Positions 9,046 to 17,624 of a stretch of 64,000 nucleotides of DNA are shown here, piece by piece. Source of the DNA: Roseovarius sp. THAF9 (GTDB lineage: Bacteria > Pseudomonadota > Alphaproteobacteria > Rhodobacterales > Rhodobacteraceae); contig NZ_CP045404.1 of assembly GCF_009363715.1 (NCBI RefSeq), forward strand, positions 2,448,001-2,512,000, given 5' to 3'. A program made the translations under genes and the position numbers. A model generated the notes under the pieces. That model was not told the DNA's origin, did no database searches, and worked only from the letters and a program-made list of their open reading frames with translations. How positions within the stretch are numbered: the stretch's first letter is position 1; the number at the start of each line of letters is the position of its first letter.

Positions 9046-9833
9046 TGCTGGACGATTTCATGACCCGCGCCACGCTGGCTGGCATCGGCGTGGCCTGCGC
9101 CGCCGCCCCTTTGGGCAGCTACGTCGTCTGGCGGCGCATGGCCTATTTCGGTGACGCCACCGCCCATGCCGCGATCCTTGGCGTGGCGCTGTCGCTGGCC
9201 TTGCAGATCTCGATCTTCGCCGGCGCGGTGGCCGTGGCGCTGGCCATGGCCCTGACAGTGACCCTGCTGACCGGGCGCGGCTATGCGATGGACACGCTTC
9301 TGGGCGTGCTGGCACATTCCGCGCTGGCCTTCGGGTTGGTGGCGGTGTCGTTCCTCTCGGGCATCCGGATCGACCTGATGGCCTATCTCTTCGGGGATAT
9401 CCTCGCGGTCTCACGCGGCGATCTGGCGGTGATCTGGGGCGGCGCGGCGCTGGTCATTGGCCTGATCTGCTGGCGCTGGTCCGCGCTCTTGACCTCGACC
9501 CTCAGCCAGGACCTGGCCCATGCCAGCGGCATCGACCCGCGCCGCGAACAGCTGATCCTCACGCTGGCCCTCGCCATCACAGTGGCGGTCGCCATCAAGG
9601 TGGTTGGCGTCCTGCTCATCGCGGCGATGCTGATCATTCCGGCCGCCGCCGCCCGCCCCTTGTCGCGCACGCCTGAGCAGATGGCCCTCTTCGCCGCGGC
9701 CCTCGGTGCGGTTTCGGCCGTGGCGGGGCTGCAATCGGCCTACGTGCTGGATACGCCCGCCGGCCCGTCCATCGTCTGCGTTGCGGCAATCCTTTTCGCG
9801 GTCACCAGCCCCTTTCGCGGCCTGCGCGCCTGA
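9042..9833 (+). CDS. znuB: Zinc ABC transporter permease
   Basis: 263 residues of ABC-3 family membrane protein with about eight hydrophobic segments; typical stretches are YVVWRRMAYFGDATAHAAILGVAL near residue 30, LMAYLFGDIL, and VGVLLIAAMLIIPAAAARPLS near residue 190. It forms the transmembrane channel for ZnuA and ZnuC. The ATG overlaps the znuC stop. The gene ends 10 bp from the convergent MDR dehydrogenase, with no terminator recognised between them. Confidence 0.95.
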   Translation: MMLDDFMTRATLAGIGVACAAAPLGSYVVWRRMAYFGDATAHAAILGVALSLALQISIFAGAVAVALAMALTVTLLTGRGYAMDTLLGVLAHSALAFGLVAVSFLSGIRIDLMAYLFGDILAVSRGDLAVIWGGAALVIGLICWRWSALLTSTLSQDLAHASGIDPRREQLILTLALAITVAVAIKVVGVLLIAAMLIIPAAAARPLSRTPEQMALFAAALGAVSAVAGLQSAYVLDTPAGPSIVCVAAILFAVTSPFRGLRA

Positions 9834-9843
9834 TCCGCGCGTC

Positions 9844-10821
9844 TCACGCCCGCACCGGCCCGTACCGAACCCGGTGACACAGGGTCTCCGCATCCTCCAG
9901 GATCGCGCCATACTCCGCCGCAAGCCCTTCGAACGGTGTCTCGCCCGAAATCAGCACGTCCAGCGCGGGATCGGCCAGCAAATCCAGCGCCTTCTCCAGT
10001 CGCCGACGATAACTCCACCGCGCCCGCCGCGCGGGCGGCACCTGTCCCACCTGGCTGCCGACGATCCGCAGGCGGCGCTGGTGAAATGCCCCGCCCAACG
10101 GCACCTCCGGACGATGCGTCCCGAACCAGCTGGCCTCGACGATCGTCGCCTCCATCCCCGCCAGCCCGATCGCGGTCGCCAGACCGTCCGAACTGGCCGA
10201 GGCGTGGATCGCCACGTCACACTCGCCCGCCGCTTGCCCCGGCGCCGCAAACGCACAGCCTAGACCCTCGGCCAGCGCCGCCTTTTGCTCATCGACATCC
10301 ACAAGGCACACCTCCGTGCCCGGCATCCGCGCGCACAGGTATCCGGCCAACGCCCCGACGACACCAGCGCCAACCACCGTTACCCTGTCCCCGGCGGAAA
10401 CTTCGGCATCCCAGACGATATTCAGGGCGGTTTCCATGTTGGCGGCAAGGATCGCGCGCTCGGGCGGCACTGCCGTGGGCACTGGCACGGCGGCCTCTTC
10501 CCGCACGGCAAAACGGTCCTGGTGCGGATGCAAGGCAAAGACGACCTGCCCTTTGCCTGCACCTTCCGATACATGGCCAACAGCCGCGTATCCGTACTTC
10601 ACCGGAAAGCTGAACTCCCCCTCCTGAAACGGCGCCTTCATCGTCTGGTGCTCGCTCTCCGGCACGCCGCCACTCCAGACCAGCCGTTCCGTACCCCGAC
10701 TGATCCCCGAATAGAGCGTCTCGACCTCGACCATGCCCGGCCCGGCGTCAATCGCCGTCTCGCGCATCTCGACCGCACCCGGGCCGGTGATCCACAGGGC
10801 CTGTGCCACGTCTTCCTTCAC
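9844..10821 (-). CDS. MDR-family (zinc-type alcohol dehydrogenase-like) oxidoreductase
   Basis: About 325 residues. A GroES-like N-terminal half (GMVEVETLYSGISRGTER, FPVKYGYAAVGHV) is followed by a Rossmann domain with the nucleotide motif VVGAGVVGALAGYL near residue 150. Typical catalytic zinc ligands of alcohol dehydrogenases (the GHE region, and the four-Cys structural zinc) are not obvious, so this may be one of the zinc-free or altered members. It starts with GTG overlapping the stop of the GTP cyclohydrolase II gene, and is the last gene of the nine-gene leftward operon. The substrate is unknown; neighbours suggest a pterin- or ribityl-pyrimidine-like compound or an attached sugar. Confidence 0.8.
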   Translation of the reverse strand: MKEDVAQALWITGPGAVEMRETAIDAGPGMVEVETLYSGISRGTERLVWSGGVPESEHQTMKAPFQEGEFSFPVKYGYAAVGHVSEGAGKGQVVFALHPHQDRFAVREEAAVPVPTAVPPERAILAANMETALNIVWDAEVSAGDRVTVVGAGVVGALAGYLCARMPGTEVCLVDVDEQKAALAEGLGCAFAAPGQAAGECDVAIHASASSDGLATAIGLAGMEATIVEASWFGTHRPEVPLGGAFHQRRLRIVGSQVGQVPPARRARWSYRRRLEKALDLLADPALDVLISGETPFEGLAAEYGAILEDAETLCHRVRYGPVRA

Positions 10822-11933
10822 AACGCGTGCCCGGATTTCAGCGCCTTCACCGCCAGGTAGCCGCTGTTGTGAATGTTCTTGCCCACCCGCAGAGGCAATT
10901 GCTCGACCACCTCGATGCCCTGCGCCCGGAACGTGTGCACCTTGGCGGGGTTGTTTGTCAGCAGCCGCACCGCCCCGAAGCCCAAACTGCGCAGCATCAC
11001 CGCCGCCACGCGGAAGTCCCGCTCGTCATCCTCGAACCCCAGCGCATGGTTGGCATCCACCGTATCCAGCCCCCGCGCCTGCAGGTCATAGACCCGCATC
11101 TTGTTGGCCAGCCCGATCCCGCGCCCTTCCTGGTTGAGATACAGCAACAGGCCCGCGCCCTCCTCGCCCATACGCAGCATCGCCGCGCGAAGCTGCGGAC
11201 CGCAATCGCATTTCAGACTGCCCAGCACGTCCCCGGTGAAGCACGCTGAATGCAGCCGCGCCAGCACCGGGCGCGCGGGATCCGGCGTGCCGATCTCGAA
11301 GGCATAATGCTCGGTCCGGCCATCCGGGTCGCGAAATACGTGCAGCTTTCCCGCATCATGCGCCTCCACCGGCAGGCCCGCCACCGCCACCGACGACAGC
11401 GCGGGCGTCTGCGCGAAGTGCTCCAGCGCGTCGGAGTGCTCCACCGCCGCCATGCTCAGCCCGTCGGGCAACGTCGCGTTCCCGGCCAGGCTGAAGATCA
11501 GCGCGGCAGGCAGCAATTCGGACGACTTCACCAGGCTCAGCGCCAGCCCGTGCAGCCGCACCTCCCGGTCCCGGATCCGGTGAAGCGGCGCCACCGGTCC
11601 CGGGGCGTCCTGCCCGGCATCGGCCAGCCGCAGGAACCAGTCCATGTCGGCATGTTTCGGCGGACAGATCCGCACCGGCAGATCAGAAATGTCCGCGCTT
11701 TGCACCGGCGCCATCGCGGCACGCGCCCGGTTGCTGGTCAGAACCAGCTCCGGCACGCCGAAAAGCTCCCGCAACCCGTCCAGCCGCGCCTGGCTCAACG
11801 TCTCGACCGCCACCACCACGGCGCGGTCCGGTCCATCCGTCAGAAGGCATGGCAGACCCAGCCGCAGGTCGGACTGCACCCGGCTAAGACGTTCGGCGGT
11901 GCTGGGAAGAAGGCTTTCGGCAACTCGGGACAT
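10818..11933 (-). CDS. ribA: GTP cyclohydrolase II with degraded N-terminal domain
   Basis: About 371 residues. The C-terminal half is a complete GTP cyclohydrolase II: zinc cysteines in CFTGDVLGSLKCDCG, NQEGRGIGLANK, and DTVDANHALGFEDDERDF. It should make 2,5-diamino-6-ribosylamino-pyrimidinone phosphate and formate from GTP. The first ~180 residues align loosely with a DHBP synthase fold (LRLGLPCLLTDGPDRAVVV) but lack its acidic DRENEGD signature, so that domain is probably inactive. The start chosen is ATG 11933 (MSRVAESLLP); a longer open frame is non-coding in character. It sits next to a RibD-like reductase and a PTPS homologue in one operon, so a dedicated role separate from riboflavin supply is possible but unproven. 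Confidence 0.88.
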   Translation of the reverse strand: MSRVAESLLPSTAERLSRVQSDLRLGLPCLLTDGPDRAVVVAVETLSQARLDGLRELFGVPELVLTSNRARAAMAPVQSADISDLPVRICPPKHADMDWFLRLADAGQDAPGPVAPLHRIRDREVRLHGLALSLVKSSELLPAALIFSLAGNATLPDGLSMAAVEHSDALEHFAQTPALSSVAVAGLPVEAHDAGKLHVFRDPDGRTEHYAFEIGTPDPARPVLARLHSACFTGDVLGSLKCDCGPQLRAAMLRMGEEGAGLLLYLNQEGRGIGLANKMRVYDLQARGLDTVDANHALGFEDDERDFRVAAVMLRSLGFGAVRLLTNNPAKVHTFRAQGIEVVEQLPLRVGKNIHNSGYLAVKALKSGHAL

Positions 11934-11985
11934 TGGGGCTCTTTCGCATGAACGGACGGGATATCTGGCATTGGGTGGGCTTCTC

Positions 11986-12810
11986 TCAGTGCCGCAGTGC
12001 GGGGCGTTCCCGCACACGATGCGGCCACAGCATCTGCGCCGGCGGATCCGGCACCAGCGCACAATCGAACAGCACGTCCGACCCCAGGCCGTAGACCTCG
12101 GTCTTGGGGCGCAACGCTTCGGCCAGGCACGGCACGGGCGAAGTTTTCAGCCCCGTCGGCCCGGCGCCTATGAGCAGCGGCGCGACGGCCACATGCAATC
12201 GCGTCAGCAACCCCGCCTCCAGGAACTGCGCGATGGTGATCCCGCCGCCTTCGATCAGCACATGGTTCAGGCCCACCCCCCGCAGCGCGGCCAGTATCTG
12301 CGTCGGCGAAATCCATTCGCCGCGCGGCAGGCGGATAACCTCCACGTCGTCGGGCCGCACCTTGTCCACCGCCTGAATCACGATCCGCCGGGCGCTTGCG
12401 TCGCGAAGCAGGCCGGCGTCGTTGGGCAGGCGGCCATTGGGGTCGATCACCACCCGCGCCGGGTTGCGCCCCTTGGCCAGCCGCACCGTCAGACGCGGAT
12501 TGTCATGCAGCGCCGTCTTCACGCCGATCACCACCGCGTCCGCCAGCGCCCGCAGCCGGTGCAGGTGCGCCAGCCCGTCCTTGCCAGAGATATCCTGCGC
12601 ATCGCCCGACTCGGTGGCGACGCGCCCGTCGAGCGACTGCCCGATCTGGGCGATCACGCTTTGCCCCGACACCGTGCGCGTCATGCCGCCATAGAGCGTC
12701 AGCGCCGCGCGTTCGCCGGAACTCCAGTCGCCGCAGCACAGGCACGCCTCGTCGTTGCGCGCGGCCAGGATACGGGCCCAGACCCTGGGGGTGACATCAA
12801 TCGCTTCCAT
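11986..12810 (-). CDS. RibD C-terminal (reductase) domain protein
   Basis: About 274 residues. The RibD reductase/DHFR-like core is clear: SGQSVIAQIGQSLDGRVAT, ADAVVIGVKTALHDNPRLTVR, and NHVLIEGGGITIAQFLEAGLLTRL. There is no zinc deaminase domain in front; the N-terminal ~50 residues instead carry a CLCCGDW cysteine cluster. Such a stand-alone reductase would reduce a ribosylamino side chain to ribitylamino with NADPH before deamination, as in archaeal and fungal order. The start at 12810 has GGAG at six-base spacing; an ATG six bases earlier is too close to the ribosome site. It lies between the methyltransferase and GTP cyclohydrolase II genes. Confidence 0.85.
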   Translation of the reverse strand: MEAIDVTPRVWARILAARNDEACLCCGDWSSGERAALTLYGGMTRTVSGQSVIAQIGQSLDGRVATESGDAQDISGKDGLAHLHRLRALADAVVIGVKTALHDNPRLTVRLAKGRNPARVVIDPNGRLPNDAGLLRDASARRIVIQAVDKVRPDDVEVIRLPRGEWISPTQILAALRGVGLNHVLIEGGGITIAQFLEAGLLTRLHVAVAPLLIGAGPTGLKTSPVPCLAEALRPKTEVYGLGSDVLFDCALVPDPPAQMLWPHRVRERPALRH

Positions 12811-12822
12811 GCTCATCTCCGA

Positions 12823-13623
12823 TCATCCTGCTGTGGCCTCGTGTCCCGCGGGTACCGCCAGAAGGTCCGTGTGCCCGACCCGCAGCGCGGAATGCCCTGC
12901 TGCCTTGCGCCGGACGCCGGCCCAGCTTGCTGCCTGCACCTCTCCGGCCTCTTCGGCCGCCCGGGCGACGCCGGCCACGAATTCGTCCTGCAAGGCGGCA
13001 TCGTCCGGCCCCAGCACCCAGTCGCTGCCGGCCAGTGTCACCGCGAACCCGTGCGCCTCGAACCCGTTCGCTGTCAGCTGCGCCGCATCCGGACCCATCG
13101 CGGCCTGACCGCCCTTGTCGCCCCGCTGGTGGCGGTTGAACGCATCCGACACATCCGCATCCGCCGCGACCGGCGGCTCCCACCGCATCCGTCCATCAAA
13201 GCTCAGCGCGGCGTAGAACGGGACACCCGCCTGCCCCAGCCGGGCCGCCAGCGCATCGACCCAGGCCGTACTCATCAGGTCCAGAAGGGCCGACGCCGTC
13301 ACCAGCCCCACATGCTCCAGTGGCAAGGCCTCCACGTCGGTCACGCTGCCCATCACGCACTCGGCCATCGGATGGCGCGCCTTGGCCAGCTGCAAATGCG
13401 CCTCGTCCGTATCGAGGAAACACCATTGCACCCTGTCATGCCCTGCCCGGGCGAAGGCCCGCGCGGTCGATCCGGTGCCGCTGCCAAGGTCCAGAACCCG
13501 CATCCCCGGCGGCACGCATTGCGCCGCCCGCACCAATAGAGCGGCATCCCGCGCGGCGTGATCCGCCGCCTCGCGCAGGCTCAGCCAGTCGGCCTGGAAC
13601 TGGGTGTCAGATATCTGATTCAT
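12823..13623 (-). CDS. Class I SAM-dependent methyltransferase
   Basis: About 266 residues with a Rossmann methyltransferase fold: motif I VLDLGSGTGSTARAFA near residue 45, an acidic loop FLDTDEAHL, and SVTDVEALPL further on. The region after residue 150 (FDGRMRWEPP, FNRHQRGDKGG) looks like a substrate cap. It starts inside the end of the PTPS-like gene (17-base overlap) and ends 13 bp before the RibD-like start, so it is embedded in the operon. The methyl acceptor is unknown; a pterin, pyrimidine or sugar intermediate made by its neighbours is an inference. Confidence 0.85.
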   Translation of the reverse strand: MNQISDTQFQADWLSLREAADHAARDAALLVRAAQCVPPGMRVLDLGSGTGSTARAFARAGHDRVQWCFLDTDEAHLQLAKARHPMAECVMGSVTDVEALPLEHVGLVTASALLDLMSTAWVDALAARLGQAGVPFYAALSFDGRMRWEPPVAADADVSDAFNRHQRGDKGGQAAMGPDAAQLTANGFEAHGFAVTLAGSDWVLGPDDAALQDEFVAGVARAAEEAGEVQAASWAGVRRKAAGHSALRVGHTDLLAVPAGHEATAG

Positions 13624-14002
13624 ACCACCCACGTGCCACATGGCTTTCATGAAGCTGGACGCGGATGCGCTTCACGCGCCCGCCATCACCCAGTCCTTCG
13701 GTTTTTGTCCGGTCCCGCAGCTGCGTCCAGATGTGGTGGCACAGGAACTCGGTCGTGGTGATCTTGCCCTTGAATTGGGGATTGTCATCCAGATTGCCGT
13801 ATTTCAGCGGCTCCAAAGTGGCGCTCAAGGCCTCGGTCGCCAGCCCGATATCCACGACCAGACCGTTTTCGTCCAGATCGTCGGTGTAAAAGGCGGCATC
13901 GACGACAAAGGTCGCACCGTGCAGGCCCTGCGCCGGTCCGAAGATAGGCGATGGCAGGGAATGTGCGATCATGATGTGATCACGAACTTCAACAGCGAAC
14001 AT
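13607..14002 (-). CDS. 6-pyruvoyl-tetrahydropterin synthase / QueD family protein, degenerate active site
   Basis: About 131 residues, family-typical length. The T-fold landmarks are visible: IAHSLPSP (His14), GLHGATFVVDAAF (His28), GLVVDIGLATEAL and TTTEFLCHHIW. By alignment from memory with E. coli QueD, the catalytic Cys (CxxLHGH) is Ala24, the third zinc His is Ala30, and the Asp-His pair of LDHHYLND is replaced (LKYGNLDD). Only a C-terminal Glu (LHESHVARG) is kept. It probably does not carry out the classical lyase reaction. The start at 14002 has GGAAG ahead of it. It is fifth in the nine-gene operon. Confidence 0.85.
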   Translation of the reverse strand: MFAVEVRDHIMIAHSLPSPIFGPAQGLHGATFVVDAAFYTDDLDENGLVVDIGLATEALSATLEPLKYGNLDDNPQFKGKITTTEFLCHHIWTQLRDRTKTEGLGDGGRVKRIRVQLHESHVARGWYESDI

Positions 14003-14026
14003 AACACTTCCATTTCTTGGGGTGAT

Positions 14027-14042
14027 GCGGGGCAAACCCCGC
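14027..14042. other. Intra-operon hairpin between glycosyltransferase and PTPS-like genes
   Basis: GCGGGG and CCCCGC form a six-base-pair GC stem around a four-base loop in the only substantial gap (63 bp) of the front half of the operon. No T-run follows on either strand, so it looks more like an mRNA processing or stability element than a terminator. Confidence 0.4.
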
Positions 14043-14065
14043 GTTTATCCGATGGGTCAACCGGC

Positions 14066-15118
14066 TCATGAGGTGATCCGTTCCAGAACGTCGGCGAAAA
14101 TGCGGGCGGTGTGATCCCAGCCGGTCAGCGACTGCACCCGCTCCCGAGCGGCGGCGGCATACCGCTCCGCCGTGCCCGGCTCCGTCAGCATGCTCTCGAT
14201 TGCCCCGGCCAGCGCGTCGGGATCATCCGGCGCTACCAGCAGCGCGGCTTCTCCGACCGTCTCGGGCACCGCACCCACCCGGCACGACACCACGGGCAAC
14301 CCGTTCAGCATCGCCTCGCTCAGGACCATGCCATAGCCTTCGTACCGCGTGGCCAGCGCAAACAGGCTGGCGCGGGCATAGGCGTCCTGCAAGGCCGCCG
14401 CGCCGATCTCTCCGGCAAAACGCACGCGGTCCTGCAACCCCAGCTTGGCGGCCTGCGCCTTCAGCGCCTGCGCGGTGGGCGCGTCATGCGCCTTGCCCAC
14501 GATCTCGGCCTGCCAGTCCAGCGCGGTCAACCGTCCCAGCGCCTCCAGCAGCACGTCATGCCCCTTGCGCCGCGCTAACAGGCCCACCGAAAGGATCAAC
14601 GGCGGCTGCGCCTTCTTTGTGGCGGGCCGCGTCACGCTCCCGGCCCGTTCGAAGCCCGGATGCGCGACCGTGACCTTGTCACGCGCAACGCCAAGATCCC
14701 GCACAACGGTCGACGCGATATGCTCACTCGGCACGATGACATGCGCCACCCGGCGCAAAACTTCGGCCTCGTTGCGCAAAAGCGTCCGCGCCTGCCCGGT
14801 CTCCAGCCCGCTTTCCAAACCCAGCGGATGGTGCACCATGCCCACCACGGGTGCTTCGATCCGGTCCATCCGTGCGGGGTCCATCGCCCCCAGCGCCAGC
14901 CCATCCACGATGATCGGCCGCCCGCGCGGCACATCCGCCAGCGCATCGAACGTGGCCTGCATGTCCGCGTCCGACGGCACGGGGAAACTGCCCGGCAGTT
15001 TCAAATGCGCCGTCTCGTGCCCCAGCGCATTCAGCCGCTCCAGCACCGTCGCGTCATAGACATACCCGCCTGTGCGCTGGTCCTTGTCTCCGGGAATGGC
15101 AAACACCGCGCGGCTCAT
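14066..15118 (-). CDS. Glycosyltransferase, GT4-like (GT-B fold)
   Basis: About 350 residues. The C-terminal half has the GT4 pattern: LSVGLLARRKGHDVLLEAL near residue 195 and the E-x7-E donor-site motif in TRYEGYGMVLSEAMLNGLPVV near residue 270. The N-terminal half (FAIPGDKDQRTGGYVYD) is the acceptor-side domain; no membrane segment or signal peptide is seen, so it acts at the cytoplasmic face. The start overlaps the stop of the flippase-like gene (ATGA). Its acceptor is unknown; position between membrane-lipid genes and pterin-like genes suggests glycosylation of the operon product. Confidence 0.88.
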   Translation of the reverse strand: MSRAVFAIPGDKDQRTGGYVYDATVLERLNALGHETAHLKLPGSFPVPSDADMQATFDALADVPRGRPIIVDGLALGAMDPARMDRIEAPVVGMVHHPLGLESGLETGQARTLLRNEAEVLRRVAHVIVPSEHIASTVVRDLGVARDKVTVAHPGFERAGSVTRPATKKAQPPLILSVGLLARRKGHDVLLEALGRLTALDWQAEIVGKAHDAPTAQALKAQAAKLGLQDRVRFAGEIGAAALQDAYARASLFALATRYEGYGMVLSEAMLNGLPVVSCRVGAVPETVGEAALLVAPDDPDALAGAIESMLTEPGTAERYAAAARERVQSLTGWDHTARIFADVLERITS

Positions 15119-16014
15119 GATGGGCCCGCTCCTTCCGGCGTCGCGCGCACGGCCCCCGGCACCCACAGGAACGCAAGGCCCGGCAATGCGGACACCAGCA
15201 TTATCGCGCCATAGCAGATCCCCATCGCCACGCCCGCATTAGCGTCCAGCCCGATTACCGGAAACAGCGCCGCCGCGGCCCCCTCGCGCCAGCCCCAGCC
15301 CGCGACCGACAGCGGCACCAACATCGCGCAGAACACCAGCGGCAGCACCGTCAGCAGGCCTGCCGGCGGAATGACCGACCCGGTCGCCCGCGCCGCCGCA
15401 TAAAGCCCGCCGATCAGCAACAACGCCCCCAAAAGCGCGTGAATCAAGATTGGCCCGTGCCCGATCAGCCGCCACACCAGCCCCGGAAAGGACCGCGTCG
15501 CCTCGAACCGGCGCGTCACCCACACGACCACCGCACCCAGAACCGGCAGGGCCGCCAGCAGCGCCCACACCCCGCCGGGCCAGGCGATCCCGCCGGGCAC
15601 CAGCACCGCCCCGATCAACCCCAGCGCCAGCAGCGCGAACATCGCCACCTGCCCCATCAGCCGCTCTGCCGCCACCGATTGCCCGGCCCGTGCAAGATCG
15701 GCCTGCCGCCGCACGCGCACCGCGCGGCCCACATCGCCCAGAACGCCACCCGGCAGGACCGAATTGATCAGCTGCGCCAGGTAATATTCCCGCACCGCCA
15801 CGCCGAACCCGATCCTTATGTCCAGCGCCTGCGCCGTCAATTGCCACCGCCGCGCCATCGACAGCGTGGCCACCGTCAGCGCCACAAGGCTCACCGCCAG
15901 CCACACCCAGTCGGCCCGCGCCAGCCGGGCGCCCACCTCCGCGGTGTCGGTCCACCACAGCATCGCCGCCAGCAGCGCCGCCGAGGCCAGAAGCTTGATC
16001 GCCCACACCTTCAT
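15115..16014 (-). CDS. Flippase-like / lysylphosphatidylglycerol synthase transmembrane family protein (UPF0104)
   Basis: About 299 residues, nearly all membrane, with roughly seven to eight hydrophobic helices. The family segment YYLAQLINSVLPGGVLGDVGRAVRVRR lies near residues 70-96, split here by its conserved N-x-x-L-P-G-G core. No aminoacyl-transferase domain follows, so this is the membrane half only. Relatives are thought to move lipids or lipid-linked sugars across the inner membrane. Both ends overlap neighbours by four bases (sulfatase-like upstream, glycosyltransferase downstream). Confidence 0.82.
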   Translation of the reverse strand: MKVWAIKLLASAALLAAMLWWTDTAEVGARLARADWVWLAVSLVALTVATLSMARRWQLTAQALDIRIGFGVAVREYYLAQLINSVLPGGVLGDVGRAVRVRRQADLARAGQSVAAERLMGQVAMFALLALGLIGAVLVPGGIAWPGGVWALLAALPVLGAVVVWVTRRFEATRSFPGLVWRLIGHGPILIHALLGALLLIGGLYAAARATGSVIPPAGLLTVLPLVFCAMLVPLSVAGWGWREGAAAALFPVIGLDANAGVAMGICYGAIMLVSALPGLAFLWVPGAVRATPEGAGPS

Positions 16015-17624
16015 GGCGCGACCTCCGCCACCTGCTCGACCGACGAAAACGCGCGGACGAAAGCGTTGCGGAACCCGTCCATGCGCTGCGGCTCCAAGTC
16101 GCCTGCAGGGATCATGCCCTCGCTCCAACCCCAGCCGTCGATCAACGACAGCACGCCGGGCGGCGCGATCATGTGCACCGGCACATCGCGATTGTCGCTG
16201 CCCGCTATGAGACCCGCCGCCTGGTGGTCTCCCGCCACGATTACCAGCGGCGCGTCCTCGCCCAACCGTGCCACGTGGGAAAACACCGCGTTCAGGGAAT
16301 AGTCCACCGATCGGCGATAGGCGTCGCGCACCGCATCCCGGTCCTTCCACAGATCGCGCGGCGTCGGGCCACGTGCTGCCATTTCGTTGAATTCCGTCCC
16401 GTCCCCGATCTCATCCCAGGGCAGCATCTCCGGCACCGGCGTCCACGGCGCGTGCGACGAGATCAACGCGACCTGGATGAAATCCGGGCGTGGACCGTCG
16501 GGCAAAAGGGCAGCATAGGTGGCCAACGTGAACTGATCCGGCATCGTGACCCAGTTGAACGCCTCGCCCTCGTAGGGAATGTCCTTGGCCTCGAACACAT
16601 GCTCGAACCCCATCGCCGCGCTTTCCGGCCAGGCCATCGTGATCGCCGGCATCACGGCCGCCGTGCGATAGCCCGCCTCGGCGGCCAGGTGAAACAGCCA
16701 TTTCTGCCCGCTTGCGATCATCGCCCTGTAGCGCGCATTGTCCGCGGTCCAAAGCCCGCTGCCCAGCGCCCCATGCGCCAGCCAGCTTTGCCCGCCCGCC
16801 GTGGGCGATGTCAGCCAACCGCTTTTCATCTCAAGCCCCGCCCGGGCAATCTGCCGTTCGGCGCGGCGCAGAGTTTCCAGATGCGTTGGCGCATATTCCG
16901 GGTTGTCGATGCTGGCGCGGCCATAGCTTTCGATCCAGATGAGCAGGATGTCGCGCCCCTTCAGCCGGTCGAACGCGCCGGCGATATCGCGCATCGGATC
17001 GACCTGCGCCGCATGCCGGAACCTTTCTAGGTCCGCAACCGTCTCGCGGGCGTCGCTTATCCGGGCCACGGCCACGCGGGTGGTCCGGGCCGATCCCGGC
17101 GGGTTTTTCTCGAACGTCCAATAGCCCAGGTGGTGCCCGGTGTCCGCCACCGCCCAGCCGCCCGTGGCCAATGCCGCCACCAGCGCCACGACCCGCGCCG
17201 GTCCGGGCAGCGCCGCGCGCTCCCACGCCTTCAGCCCGCCGCGCAACAGCATGTAGAGCAACCCCGTCGCCACGATACAGCCCGCCACCACGAAGAACGC
17301 ACTCGTCGCGCCCACACTGTCACTCAGCAACCCGATCCCGGCCTCAATCAAGAACAGGTCCGACACAGGGTTGAAAGCGCGATTGTAGGCCGCGAAACTC
17401 GCCAAATCCGCCAGCTTCAGCAGTGTGACCGCCACCAGAATCAACGCCAGAACCGACGCCACGCCGCGGGTCCGCCCCAGCGCCAGCATCGCGAACAGCA
17501 GCACCGACAGCTCGATCGGCCAATAGACCAACCCGTTGTAATTCATCTGCCCCGGATGGTTAGGTAGCGCCAGCACGACAAGCATCACGCCAGCTGAGGC
17601 GAACAGGATCACGGTACGGATCAT
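16011..17624 (-). CDS. Membrane-anchored sulfatase-like hydrolase (alkaline phosphatase superfamily)
   Basis: About 537 residues. About five N-terminal transmembrane helices (residues 1-160) precede a periplasmic sulfatase/LtaS-type domain. Visible elements are ILLIWIESYGRASID near residue 215, the probable nucleophile region SPTAGGQSWLAHG near residue 265, VALISSHAPW, and the metal site LVIVAGDHQAAG near residue 470. Architecture matches lipoteichoic-acid synthase and phosphoethanolamine-transferase relatives that move a phospho-head group from a lipid. The start overlaps the stop of the CDP-alcohol phosphatidyltransferase gene. Whether it is a hydrolase or a transferase cannot be told from sequence. 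Confidence 0.82.
   Translation of the reverse strand: MIRTVILFASAGVMLVVLALPNHPGQMNYNGLVYWPIELSVLLFAMLALGRTRGVASVLALILVAVTLLKLADLASFAAYNRAFNPVSDLFLIEAGIGLLSDSVGATSAFFVVAGCIVATGLLYMLLRGGLKAWERAALPGPARVVALVAALATGGWAVADTGHHLGYWTFEKNPPGSARTTRVAVARISDARETVADLERFRHAAQVDPMRDIAGAFDRLKGRDILLIWIESYGRASIDNPEYAPTHLETLRRAERQIARAGLEMKSGWLTSPTAGGQSWLAHGALGSGLWTADNARYRAMIASGQKWLFHLAAEAGYRTAAVMPAITMAWPESAAMGFEHVFEAKDIPYEGEAFNWVTMPDQFTLATYAALLPDGPRPDFIQVALISSHAPWTPVPEMLPWDEIGDGTEFNEMAARGPTPRDLWKDRDAVRDAYRRSVDYSLNAVFSHVARLGEDAPLVIVAGDHQAAGLIAGSDNRDVPVHMIAPPGVLSLIDGWGWSEGMIPAGDLEPQRMDGFRNAFVRAFSSVEQVAEVAP

Noticed and set aside
14027..14042. Intrinsic terminator inside the nine-gene operon
   Set aside because: The stem is strong but no T-run follows on either strand, and genes on both sides are codirectional.
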